DNA of 64,000 nt from Nonomuraea muscovyensis. Its GTDB lineage: Bacteria; Actinomycetota; Actinomycetes; Streptosporangiales; Streptosporangiaceae. Shown one piece after another: positions 25,329 to 32,988 of the stretch. The notes beneath the pieces were generated by a model, which had not been told where the DNA came from, searched no databases, and worked only from the letters and a program-made list of their open reading frames with translations. The stretch covers positions 434,001 to 498,000 of the forward strand of contig NZ_JACHJB010000003.1 of assembly GCF_014207745.1 (NCBI RefSeq), in the 5' to 3' direction. Each line of letters opens with the position of its first letter. Position 1 is the first letter of the stretch. A program made the translations under genes and the position numbers.

Positions 25329-26078
25329 GTGGCGCCTCAGTATCCCCACGGAGGCACGCCCGGTGACCAGGGTGGCAGGGCGCTCCGGCTGGTGCTGGTC
25401 CTGGCGGCCGTCGCCGGCGTGGTGACCGTGGTGGCCGGGCTGCTGATCGTGCTCGGCTCGCCCGAGGAGTACGGGCTGGCCTCGCGGCGCGACGCCCTGG
25501 CGGTGGACGCGCAGCCCGACGGGCGGGCGACGGGGCAGCCGGAGCAGGCCATGTTCCAGGCGGCCCCCACGGTGCCGCCGCCGCTGCCGCAGATCGACCC
25601 GGCGCCGGCGATGCTGCCCTCCACCCCGGTACGCATCGTGATCAAGAAGCTGGGCATCAACGCGCCGATCAAGTCGGTGGGGCTGGCCAAGGACGGCACG
25701 ATCCAGGTGCCGCCGCCGAACGACCCCAACCTCACCGGCTGGTACCGCCACATGTCCACCCCGGGCGAGGCCGGCCCGGCGGTGCTGCTGGGGCACAAGG
25801 ACACCCGGACACGCAGCGCCGTCTTCACCCGCCTGCACGAGATCCGCCACGGCGACCAGATCGAGGTCAAGCGCCAGGACGGGACGACGGCGGTGTTCAC
25901 CGTCGGAGGCGTGGAGCAGGCGAGCAAGAAGACCTTCCCCACCCAGCGCGTCTACGGGCAGCAGGCCAACGCCCAGTTGCACCTCATCACGTGCGGTGGC
26001 ACGTACGACCGCACGATCGGTCACTACACCGATAACATCATCGTCTACGCGACGATGACGGGCTCCTATCGAAGCTGA
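25329..26078 (+). CDS. Class F sortase, module 2
   Basis: Second membrane-anchored sortase, 249 residues, clearly paralogous to the one at 23015. It shares NLTGWYR, PGE-x-GP, VFxRLxE, FPTxRVYG, LITCGG and YTDNIIVYAT. There is one TM helix near 18-42. Catalytic His is in LLGHKDT (about 156) and Cys in LITCGG (about 222). An Arg is present shortly after the cysteine (TYDRTIG), unlike the first copy. The GTG start at 25329 is 6 bases after the surface-protein stop. It probably processes the preceding protein (inference). Confidence 0.88.
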   Translation: MAPQYPHGGTPGDQGGRALRLVLVLAAVAGVVTVVAGLLIVLGSPEEYGLASRRDALAVDAQPDGRATGQPEQAMFQAAPTVPPPLPQIDPAPAMLPSTPVRIVIKKLGINAPIKSVGLAKDGTIQVPPPNDPNLTGWYRHMSTPGEAGPAVLLGHKDTRTRSAVFTRLHEIRHGDQIEVKRQDGTTAVFTVGGVEQASKKTFPTQRVYGQQANAQLHLITCGGTYDRTIGHYTDNIIVYATMTGSYRS

Positions 26079-26093
26079 TCTCGGAGGCGCGCA

Positions 26094-26771
26094 ATGGGCT
26101 GGATGGCGAAGCGGAGACTGCGTACTGGCCCCACGGCGGCGTTGCCGGCCAGGCCGGGCCAGGCGGACCTGCTGCGGATCGTGCGGCTGGCCGATCCCGG
26201 CGCCCGCGCGGACGGTGACGACATCGTCGCCGTGGACGTGCGGGTGCACGCGCCGGTCGAGGCCGGGCCCGACCTGGTCGGCGGCGAGCTGGAGGAGGTC
26301 TGGGCGGTCCGGGTGGCGGCCGAGGGGCCGTTGCCGTTCGACTTCTTCGACCGCTACCTCGCCGAGGGGATCGCCTCCCGGCTGGGCGGGCTGGCCGTGT
26401 GCCGGGGCGAGGTGAGCGACCCCGCCGACGACGAGGGCGGCGGACCGGCGGTGATCCTGCCGGTGCGGCCCGAGGCCGACGAGCTGGTGTCGCTGCTGGA
26501 GCGCGAGGGCGAGGTCGAGCCTGAGGAGGAAGGCTTCGCCTACACGGTCGACGGGCTGCGGGTCCTGGTCGTGCCGCAGAAGGGCAGTCCGCCGGCCGCG
26601 CAGGAGCTGCTGCCGTTCGCGACCGAGCTGACCGCGGTCGAGCTGCGCGGCGAGGACCGCGAACGGCTGGACGCGCTCGCGCTGCGGCTGGCCGAGGGGC
26701 TCAACGGCCTGGTGGTCGATCGGTGGCGGTTCCGGGTGGACGCCGCGGAGGACGTCCTCCCGCCCGCCTGA
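26094..26771 (+). CDS. Conserved-looking hypothetical protein
   Basis: A 225-residue cytoplasmic acidic protein after a basic start (MGWMAKRRLRTG). No signal peptide, membrane helix or recognisable motif is visible. It looks like two mixed alpha/beta halves: DDIVAVDVRVHAP... and EGFAYTVDGLRVLVVPQKG.... The start lies 15 bases after the sortase 2 stop with CGGAGG upstream, so it may belong to the same transcript, but nothing else ties it to surface display. I do not assign a function. Confidence 0.65.
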   Translation: MGWMAKRRLRTGPTAALPARPGQADLLRIVRLADPGARADGDDIVAVDVRVHAPVEAGPDLVGGELEEVWAVRVAAEGPLPFDFFDRYLAEGIASRLGGLAVCRGEVSDPADDEGGGPAVILPVRPEADELVSLLEREGEVEPEEEGFAYTVDGLRVLVVPQKGSPPAAQELLPFATELTAVELRGEDRERLDALALRLAEGLNGLVVDRWRFRVDAAEDVLPPA

Positions 26772-26793
26772 CAAAACGGGTAGTCTCCTCAGT

Positions 26794-26812
26794 AACCGAA
26801 TAATGCTCGGTT
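26794..26812. promoter_or_regulatory. Inverted-repeat operator candidate before the thiolase
   Basis: AACCGA (26794-26799), 7 bases, TCGGTT (26807-26812), ending just before the AGGAGG ribosome site. It may bind a TetR-type regulator near the transcription start; this is inference. Confidence 0.35.
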
Positions 26813-26824
26813 TCAGGAGGCACC

Positions 26825-27970
26825 GTGGCAGAGGCGTACATCGTCGGGGCGGTCCGCACCCCGGTCGGCAAGAAGAAGGGCGGCCTGTCGGCCGTCCACC
26901 CCACTGATCTGGCCGCCCACACGCTCAAGGAGCTGATCGACCGCACCGGCGTCGACCCCGCGGCGGTCGAGGACGTCATCATGGGCTGCGTCATGCAGTT
27001 CGGCCCCCAGAGCATGGACATCGCGCGCAACGCGTGGCTGTCGGCGGGCCTGCCGGAGACGACCGCGGGCGTCACGATCGACCGGCAGTGCGGCTCCTCG
27101 CAGCAGTCGATCCACTTCGCGGCGCAGGGCGTCCTGTCCGGCACCCAGGACCTCGTCGTGGCGGCCGGCGTCGAGTCGATGAGCATCGTGCCCATGGGCT
27201 CGTCGATCACCGCCGCCCTGGAGAAGGGCCTGCCGTTCCCGTTCGGCGACAAGTGGGTCGAACGGTACGGCAAGCAGGAGATCTCCCAGTTCCGCGGCGC
27301 GGAGCTGATGTGCCAGAAGTGGGGCCTGACGCGCGACGAGCTGGAGCGCTACGCGTTCGAGTCGCACCAGCGCGCCGCCAAGGCCGTCGCGAACGGCTAC
27401 TTCAAGGACCAGATCACGCCCGTGAACGGCGTCGAGGACGACGAGGGCCCGCGCCCCGACACGACGCTGGAGAAGATGGCCGGGCTCAAGACCCTCAAGG
27501 AGGACGGCCAGATCACCGCGGCCACGTCCTCGCAGATCTCCGACGGCTCGGGCGCCGTGCTGATCGCCTCCGAGCGGGCGGTGCGCGAGCACGGCCTGAC
27601 CCCGCGCGCCCGGATCCACCAGCTCGCCCTCATGGGCGACGACCCGGTGTACATGCTGACGGCGCCGATCCCGGCCACGCGCAGGGCCCTGGAGAAGGCG
27701 GGCCTGGCGATGGACGACATCGACGTGACGGAGATCAACGAGGCGTTCGCCCCGGTGCCGATGGCGTGGATCAAGGAGCTGGGCGCCGACCCGGCCCGGG
27801 TCAACCCCAACGGCGGCGCCATCGCCCTCGGCCACCCGCTGGGCGCCACCGGCGCGATCCTCATGACGAAGCTGCTGCACGAGCTGGAGCGCACCGGCGG
27901 GCGTTACGGCCTGCAGACGATGTGCGAGGGCGGCGGTCAGGCGAACGTCACCATCATCGAGCGGCTCTGA
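26825..27970 (+). CDS. Acetyl-CoA acetyltransferase / 3-ketoacyl-CoA thiolase
   Basis: Thiolase-fold enzyme of 381 residues forming or cleaving 3-ketoacyl-CoA. Nucleophile Cys89 is in DRQCGSSQQS. The His of NEAFAP-x-PMAW, the His of GGAIALGHPLGATGA and the second Cys of MCEGGGQAN complete the active site. It starts with the usual AYIVGAVRTPVGKKKGG. GTG start with AGGAGG. The transcription unit ends in a strong hairpin. Degradative (FadA) and biosynthetic (PhaA) roles cannot be separated by motif. Confidence 0.9.
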   Translation: MAEAYIVGAVRTPVGKKKGGLSAVHPTDLAAHTLKELIDRTGVDPAAVEDVIMGCVMQFGPQSMDIARNAWLSAGLPETTAGVTIDRQCGSSQQSIHFAAQGVLSGTQDLVVAAGVESMSIVPMGSSITAALEKGLPFPFGDKWVERYGKQEISQFRGAELMCQKWGLTRDELERYAFESHQRAAKAVANGYFKDQITPVNGVEDDEGPRPDTTLEKMAGLKTLKEDGQITAATSSQISDGSGAVLIASERAVREHGLTPRARIHQLALMGDDPVYMLTAPIPATRRALEKAGLAMDDIDVTEINEAFAPVPMAWIKELGADPARVNPNGGAIALGHPLGATGAILMTKLLHELERTGGRYGLQTMCEGGGQANVTIIERL

Positions 27971-27981
27971 CCCGCTCCCGT

Positions 27982-28025
27982 CACGGCGCCCCGTCCCTCG
28001 CGTGAACGAGGGACGGGGCGCCGTG
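27982..28025 (+). terminator. Strong hairpin after the thiolase gene
   Basis: A perfect 19-base-pair stem (27982-28000 with 28007-28025) and a 6-base loop, starting 12 bases after the stop. There is no T-run, as often in actinomycetes. Confidence 0.75.
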
Positions 28026-28092
28026 CCGTCGTGCGGGGGCCCATGGCGTATGGGGGCCGCGCGCCGCACACACCACCATCCTCGGCAGTGGT

Positions 28093-28236
28093 CTAGCGCC
28101 CCTTGGGCGGGATGCGCCGCGGCGGGGCGATCGGCCGCTGCGGCATCGTGGGAATCTGTCGTGGGACCGGCCTCGCCGGGCGTCCCGGCACCCCGGGGAC
28201 GTTCTTCTTGGATCCGTTGGATACGCGTACTCGCAT
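28093..28236 (-). CDS. Very small basic Pro/Arg-rich protein (47 aa)
   Basis: This frame is too short for ordinary gene callers but has a very good ribosome site, AAAGGAG, five bases before ATG at 28236. The product starts MRVRVSNGSKKNVPGVPGRP and ends PPRRIPPKGR. It has about ten prolines and a dozen Arg/Lys residues, no acidic residue and no cysteine. It is likely disordered and may bind nucleic acid or ribosomes (inference). It stands alone on the minus strand in a 500-base gap between the thiolase terminator and kptA. Confidence 0.5.
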   Translation of the reverse strand: MRVRVSNGSKKNVPGVPGRPARPVPRQIPTMPQRPIAPPRRIPPKGR

Positions 28237-28469
28237 GAGAAAGCTCCTTTACGTGACTCGCGACGCGGCCACGGGCCGGTCGGCAAGCACAGCTGCCGCG
28301 TCTGGGTGAAAGGCGGGCGGGCGTGGTCACCGCCCCGCGGTCGGGCTGGCTGTGAGGCCGGGCTGAACGGGTCAGCCCCGGCGCATTACAGGTAAAGGCG
28401 CATGTCCACGACAGTACGGATCACCGGGGGGCGGCGCAACCGATTATTCGGCCGCTATCTTCCGGGGGT

Positions 28470-29012
28470 ATGGACGATCAGCGACTGGTGCGCGTCTCGA
28501 AGTACCTGTCCAGACACCTGCGGCACGATCCCGGCCGCATCGGCGTCGAGCTCGACCCGCACGGCTGGGTCGAGGTCGACACGCTGCTGGCGGCCGCGGC
28601 CGCGCACGGGTTCGCCCTCACGCGGCGCGAGCTGGAGCTGGCCGTGGCCGGCAACGACAAGCAGCGGTTCACGCTGGAGGACGGCCGGATCCGTGCGAAC
28701 CAGGGCCATTCGGTGCCGGTCGACCTCGACCTGCCGGTGGCCGTGCCGCCGCCGTACCTCTACCACGGCACCGTGGCCCGGCACCTGGCCGCGATCCGCG
28801 CCGAGGGGCTCCGGCCGATGCGGCGCCATCACGTGCACCTCTCGCCCGACCGCGCGACGGCCACCCGGGTCGGGGCGCGCCGGGGACGGCCGGTCGTGCT
28901 GGCGGTGGACGCGGGGACGATGCACGCCGCCGGGCACGCGTTCCGGGTCAGCGTCAACGGGGTGTGGCTGGTGGACGCCGTGCCGGTGGCCCATCTCCGC
29001 TTCCCCGGCTAG
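28470..29012 (+). CDS. kptA: RNA 2'-phosphotransferase Tpt1/KptA family
   Basis: NAD+-dependent enzyme that removes an internal RNA 2'-phosphate, releasing ADP-ribose 1'',2''-cyclic phosphate. At 180 residues it is standard length. Signature blocks are present: SKYLSRHLRHDP (10-21, with the RNA-binding Arg-His), RANQGHS (75-81), YHGT (near 93), HHVHLSPD and the final VNGVWLVDAVP. Bacteria lack the tRNA splicing that makes this substrate, so the physiological role is unknown. The last four bases overlap the convergent Lrp gene. No RNA ligase gene is adjacent. Confidence 0.92.
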   Translation: MDDQRLVRVSKYLSRHLRHDPGRIGVELDPHGWVEVDTLLAAAAAHGFALTRRELELAVAGNDKQRFTLEDGRIRANQGHSVPVDLDLPVAVPPPYLYHGTVARHLAAIRAEGLRPMRRHHVHLSPDRATATRVGARRGRPVVLAVDAGTMHAAGHAFRVSVNGVWLVDAVPVAHLRFPG

Positions 29013-29476
29013 TCCTCCGGGTCGGGCAGGCGGGCCGGGGCGGTGTTGTGGACCTGCTGGAAGATGACCGAGGTGCGGAAGCCGGCGATCTCGCGGCGCT
29101 TGCTCAGCCGGTCCAGCAGGAAGGCGTGCAGGTGGTCGAGGTCCTGGACCGCGACGTGCAGCAGGAAGTCGTCGCCGCCCGCCAGGACGAACACGCTCAG
29201 CACCTCGGGCAGCTCGGCCGCCGACTGTTTGAACGTGTCGATGACGGCCCGGCTGAGCGGCCGGACCTGCACCGAGACGAGGGCCTGGACGCTCCGGTTC
29301 AGCGCCGCCGGGTCGATGTCGGCGTGGTAGCCGCGGATCACCCCGCGCCGGGTGAGGGCGCGGACGCGTTCGAGGCAGGTCGAGGGGGCGATGCCCAGCC
29401 TGCGGGCCAGCTCGCGGTTGGACTGCCGGGCATCCGTTTGGAGAAGCCGGACGATCTCCGAATCAAGTTCATCCAT
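29009..29476 (-). CDS. Lrp/AsnC family transcriptional regulator
   Basis: A 155-residue feast/famine regulator. The N-terminal helix-turn-helix reads LDSEIVRLLQTDARQSNRELARRLGIAPSTCLERV. The C-terminal RAM domain follows (about 65-145, VLSVFVLAGGDDFLLHVAVQD) and binds an amino acid. It diverges from an APC-type transporter gene with an 80-base gap containing an inverted repeat, so local control of amino-acid transport is likely (inference). Confidence 0.9.
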   Translation of the reverse strand: MDELDSEIVRLLQTDARQSNRELARRLGIAPSTCLERVRALTRRGVIRGYHADIDPAALNRSVQALVSVQVRPLSRAVIDTFKQSAAELPEVLSVFVLAGGDDFLLHVAVQDLDHLHAFLLDRLSKRREIAGFRTSVIFQQVHNTAPARLPDPED

Positions 29477-29516
29477 GACGGGATTCTCCCCGCGTTTCTG
29501 GATGAACGTTCGGTGG

Positions 29517-29543
29517 AGCCATGTTACGGACGTACGGATGGCT
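29517..29543. promoter_or_regulatory. Inverted repeat between lrp-like gene and transporter
   Basis: AGCCAT (29517-29522), 15 bases, ATGGCT (29538-29543). It lies between the divergent starts and could be the Lrp site; this is not provable from one sequence. Confidence 0.35.
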
Positions 29544-29556
29544 AGTTTCAGGCGGT

Positions 29557-30825
29557 ATGACGGAACACAGGCTTGGTGCGGGACAGGGCACCGCGTTGCT
29601 GCTCGGCGCGGTGCTCGGGCCCGGGATGCTCGTGCTGCCCCAGCTCGCCGCGGCCGCGGCGGGGCCGGCCTCGGTGCTGGCGTGGGCGGCTCTGCTGGTG
29701 CTCAGCGTGCCGGTGGCGATGACGTTCGCGGCGCTCGGCGTCCGCTATCCCGGCGGCGGGGGGGTGGCGGGCTTCGCCGGGCTGGCGTTCGGGCGGCGCG
29801 CGTCGGCGGTGGTCGGCTGGTGGTTCTACGGGTCGGTGCCCGTGGGCGTCGTGGCGGGCGCGCTCGTCGGCGGCCGGTACGTCGAGGCGGCTCTCGGCGT
29901 GGACGACGCCGTGGCGGCGGCCTTCCTGCTGGCCGCGGCGTTCGCGGCGAACGCCGCGGGGCTGCGCACGTCGGGACGGTTGCAGGCCGGTCTGGTCGTC
30001 CTGCTGGTGGCTCTGCTGGCCGTCGCCGTGGTCACCGCCGCGCCGCATGCCGAAGCCGCCGGTTTCACCCCGTTCGCCCCCAACGGCGCGGCGGGCGTGG
30101 CGAGCGCGGCCGGCGTGCTGCTGTTCGCCTTCGTCGGCTGGGAGGCGGCCAGCCACCTGTCGGCCGAGTTCGCGGGCGGCCGGCGCGGCCTGCTGCGCGC
30201 CACGGCGGTGACGCTGGTCGTGATCAGCGTGCTGTACCTGGGCGTGGCCGTCACCACGGTCGGCGTGCTGGGCGAGCGGGCGGGAGCGACGGCCGTGCCG
30301 CTCACCGCGCTGCTGGAGACGGGGTTCGGCGCCGCCGCGCGGCCGGTCACCGGTGTGGTGGCGGTGCTGCTGACGTTCGGCGCGGTCAACGCCTACATCG
30401 CCGGGGCCGCCCGCCTCGGCGCCGCGCTGGCCGGGGACGGCGCGCTGCCGGGCTGGTTCGCCAGGGGCGGCGGCCCAGGCGGGGAGCCGCTGCGCAGCCT
30501 GGGGCTGGTGGCGGTGCTCAGCGTGGTCGTGCTGGCCGCGGCGGTCGCCGCTCCCATGCTCGGCCTCGCCGTGGATCTCGACGCGCTCATGCGGGTCACC
30601 TCGGCGGCCCTGGCCGCCGTCACGGTCGCGGGCACGGCGGCGGCGGCCCGGCTGCTGCCCCGGGGCCGGTGGCGGGCGACGGCGCTGGCGGCCGGTGTCC
30701 TGTCCTGCGTCGCGCTGGCCGCCTGCGGCGCCTACCTGGTCGTGCCCGCCGTCCTGGCCCTCGTGGCGCTGGCGGTGACCCGGGCGAACGCCCGCCGGCC
30801 GCTGCCCCGCCGGTCGCCGCGTTGA
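29557..30825 (+). CDS. APC-superfamily amino-acid transporter
   Basis: Membrane protein of 422 residues with 11-12 hydrophobic helices. The first helix has the APC-type GAVLGPGMLVLP (Gly-rich unwound segment), and helix 6 has LFAFVGWEAASHLS. It resembles small actinobacterial APC permeases and the YjeH-type amino-acid exporters. Direction of transport cannot be told. The ATG at 29557 was chosen because the alternative ATG at 29521 lies inside the putative operator. The neighbouring Lrp regulator supports an amino-acid substrate. A perfect 12-base tandem duplication begins at its stop codon. Confidence 0.82.
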   Translation: MTEHRLGAGQGTALLLGAVLGPGMLVLPQLAAAAAGPASVLAWAALLVLSVPVAMTFAALGVRYPGGGGVAGFAGLAFGRRASAVVGWWFYGSVPVGVVAGALVGGRYVEAALGVDDAVAAAFLLAAAFAANAAGLRTSGRLQAGLVVLLVALLAVAVVTAAPHAEAAGFTPFAPNGAAGVASAAGVLLFAFVGWEAASHLSAEFAGGRRGLLRATAVTLVVISVLYLGVAVTTVGVLGERAGATAVPLTALLETGFGAAARPVTGVVAVLLTFGAVNAYIAGAARLGAALAGDGALPGWFARGGGPGGEPLRSLGLVAVLSVVVLAAAVAAPMLGLAVDLDALMRVTSAALAAVTVAGTAAAARLLPRGRWRATALAAGVLSCVALAACGAYLVVPAVLALVALAVTRANARRPLPRRSPR

Positions 30826-30844
30826 TCGCCGTGTTGATCGCCGT
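30821..30844. repeat. Perfect 12-bp tandem duplication
   Basis: GTTGATCGCCGT occurs twice head to tail, and the first copy contains the stop codon of the APC transporter. Confidence 0.7.
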
Positions 30845-30926
30845 GTGACGCTCTCATGGGGTGAGGCCGGGCGATCGCCGGGTACACAGGGATCGCCGGG
30901 GGGCGTAACGTCGGCGGGAGGATGCC

Positions 30927-32789
30927 ATGAGCGAGTACGCCAAGGCAAGAGAGCTCGGTGAGCAGGCGCGTGAGAAGGAGTGGACGCGGCCGAGCTTCGC
31001 ACGACAGCTGTTCCTGGGTGACTTCCGGCTGGACCTGGTGCATCCGGCGCCCGTGCCCGGTGAGGAGGCGGCCAAGCGGGGCGAGGACTTCGTCCGCGCG
31101 GTGCGCAGGTTCCTCGACGCGCAGGTCGATCCGGCCGAGATCGAGCGGACGGCGCGGGTGCCCGACGGCGTGGTCAAGGGCCTCGCGGAGCTCGGCGCGT
31201 TCGGGATCACGATCGGTGCGGAGTACGGCGGCCTCGGCCTGCCCTACCTGTACTATTGCCGCACCCTCATGCTGGTCGGCTCCTACTGCCCGGCGCTGGC
31301 CACGCTGCTGTCGGCGCACCAGTCGATCGGGGTGCCGCAGCCGCTGAAGCTGTTCGGCACCGAGGAGCAGAAGCGGGAGTTCCTGCCCCGGTGCGCCCGG
31401 GGCGAGATCTCGGCGTTCCTGCTGACCGAGCCCGACGTGGGCTCCGACCCGGCCCGGCTGGCCACCACCGCCGTGCGCGACGGCGACGACTACGTGCTCG
31501 ACGGCGTCAAGCTGTGGACCACCAACGGGGTGGTGGCCGACCTGCTCGTCGTCATGGCGCGGACCGGGAAGAAGATCAGCGCCTTCGTCGTGGAGGCCGA
31601 CAGCCCCGGCATCACCGTCAGGCGGCGCAACCAGTTCATGGGCCTGCGCGGCATCGAGAACGGCGTCACCGAGTTCGCCGGGGTGAGGGTCCCGGCGCGC
31701 AACCTGATCGGCCGCGAGGGCGAGGGCCTGAAGATCGCCCTGACCACGCTGAACACCGGCCGCCTGGCCCTGCCCGCGACGTGCGCCGGCAACGCCAAGT
31801 GGGCGGTGCGGATCGCCCGCGAGTGGGCCAACGCCCGCGTGCAGTGGGGCCGCCGGATCGGCGACCACGAGGCGGTGGCCACCAAGATCGCGTTCATCGC
31901 GGCCACGGCCTACGCCCTGGAGGCCGTCTGCGAGCTGACCAGCCGGCTGGCCGACGACCGGCGCAACGACATCAGGATCGAGGCGGCCCTGGCCAAGCTG
32001 TACGCCTCGGAGCTCGGCTACCAGGTGCTCGACGAGCTGGTCCAGATCAGGGGCGGCCGGGGCTTCGAGACCGCCGAGTCGCTGGCCGCCCGCGGCGAGC
32101 GGGGCGTGCCGGCCGAGCAGATGCTGCGCGACGCGCGGATCAACCGCATCTTCGAGGGATCCTCCGAGATCATGCGCCTGCTCATCACCCGTGAGGCCGT
32201 GGACGCCCACCTGTCGGCCGCCGGCGAGCTGATCGACCCGGACGCCTCCCGCCAGGACCGGGCCCGGGCGCTGAGGCGGGCGAGCGCCTTCTACGCCCGG
32301 TGGCTGCCCTCGCTGGTGGCGGGCACCGGAAACCTGCCCACCTCGTACGGCGACTTCGGCCCGCTGGCCGGCCACCTGCGCCACGTCGAGCGGACCGGCC
32401 GCAAGCTGGCCCGGTCCATCTTCTACGGGATGTCCCGGTGGCAGGGGCGGCTGGAGCACAGGCAGGCGTTCCTCGGCCGGATCGTCGACATCGGGGCGGA
32501 GCTGTTCGCGATGACGGCGGTCTGCGTCAAGGCCCGGGAGGACGAGGCGGACCTCGGGCACCGGCCGTACGAGCTGGCCGACACGTTCTGCCGGCAGGCC
32601 AGGGGCCGGATCGACGCGCTGTTCGCCCGGCTGTGGGACAACAGCGACACCCAGGACGCGCGGCTGGCCCGCTACGTGCTCGACGGCCGCTACACCTTCG
32701 TCGAGGAGGGCGTCCTGGACCCGTCCATCGACGGCCCGTGGGTCGGCGCGCCGGAGGGCGGGGAGAACGTCAGACGCCCGATCCGGTGA
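30927..32789 (+). CDS. Long acyl-CoA dehydrogenase (VLCAD/ACAD9-like)
   Basis: A 620-residue acyl-CoA dehydrogenase with the extra C-terminal alpha domain (about 440-610) found in VLCAD-type enzymes. Signatures are LLTEPDVGSDPARL, KLWTTNGVVADL, GLRGIENG and the C-terminal IFEGSSEIMRLLI. The catalytic glutamate is probably in RGGRGFETAESLAAR. The ATG follows GGGAGG. The length suggests long-chain substrates (family inference). The dre palindrome of the following sugar operon starts only a few bases after its stop. Confidence 0.88.
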   Translation: MSEYAKARELGEQAREKEWTRPSFARQLFLGDFRLDLVHPAPVPGEEAAKRGEDFVRAVRRFLDAQVDPAEIERTARVPDGVVKGLAELGAFGITIGAEYGGLGLPYLYYCRTLMLVGSYCPALATLLSAHQSIGVPQPLKLFGTEEQKREFLPRCARGEISAFLLTEPDVGSDPARLATTAVRDGDDYVLDGVKLWTTNGVVADLLVVMARTGKKISAFVVEADSPGITVRRRNQFMGLRGIENGVTEFAGVRVPARNLIGREGEGLKIALTTLNTGRLALPATCAGNAKWAVRIAREWANARVQWGRRIGDHEAVATKIAFIAATAYALEAVCELTSRLADDRRNDIRIEAALAKLYASELGYQVLDELVQIRGGRGFETAESLAARGERGVPAEQMLRDARINRIFEGSSEIMRLLITREAVDAHLSAAGELIDPDASRQDRARALRRASAFYARWLPSLVAGTGNLPTSYGDFGPLAGHLRHVERTGRKLARSIFYGMSRWQGRLEHRQAFLGRIVDIGAELFAMTAVCVKAREDEADLGHRPYELADTFCRQARGRIDALFARLWDNSDTQDARLARYVLDGRYTFVEEGVLDPSIDGPWVGAPEGGENVRRPIR

Positions 32790-32792
32790 CCT

Positions 32793-32861
32793 GTGGTCTA
32801 GACCGGCTGACCGACCAGACCGGCAGATGTGTTGCAAAAAAGAGACCAGCCGGTATAGACC
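32793..32861 (+). promoter_or_regulatory. Promoter with two DasR-type (dre) palindromes
   Basis: The first site contains the perfect palindrome GGTCTAGACC (32795-32804) inside TGGTCTAGACCG, differing by one base from the dre core TGGTCTAGACCA. The second, GGTATAGACC (32852-32861), differs from the palindrome core at one position. TTGCAA (32832-32837), 16 bases and TATAGA (32854-32859) form a good promoter, so the second site covers the -10. GntR/HutC repressors of the DasR/NagR group bind this motif and respond to aminosugar phosphates. Confidence 0.65.
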
Positions 32862-32988
32862 GCCCGTTGAACAGGGGCTTACTCTGACGCAAACGCGGCG
32901 AGCAGCGGCTCGCGCGTCCCCAGGTCCCTGTGGGCGGCGACTGGTACGGACCAGAAGGCCCGTCCGATGAGAAGGCGGTACGAGTACG

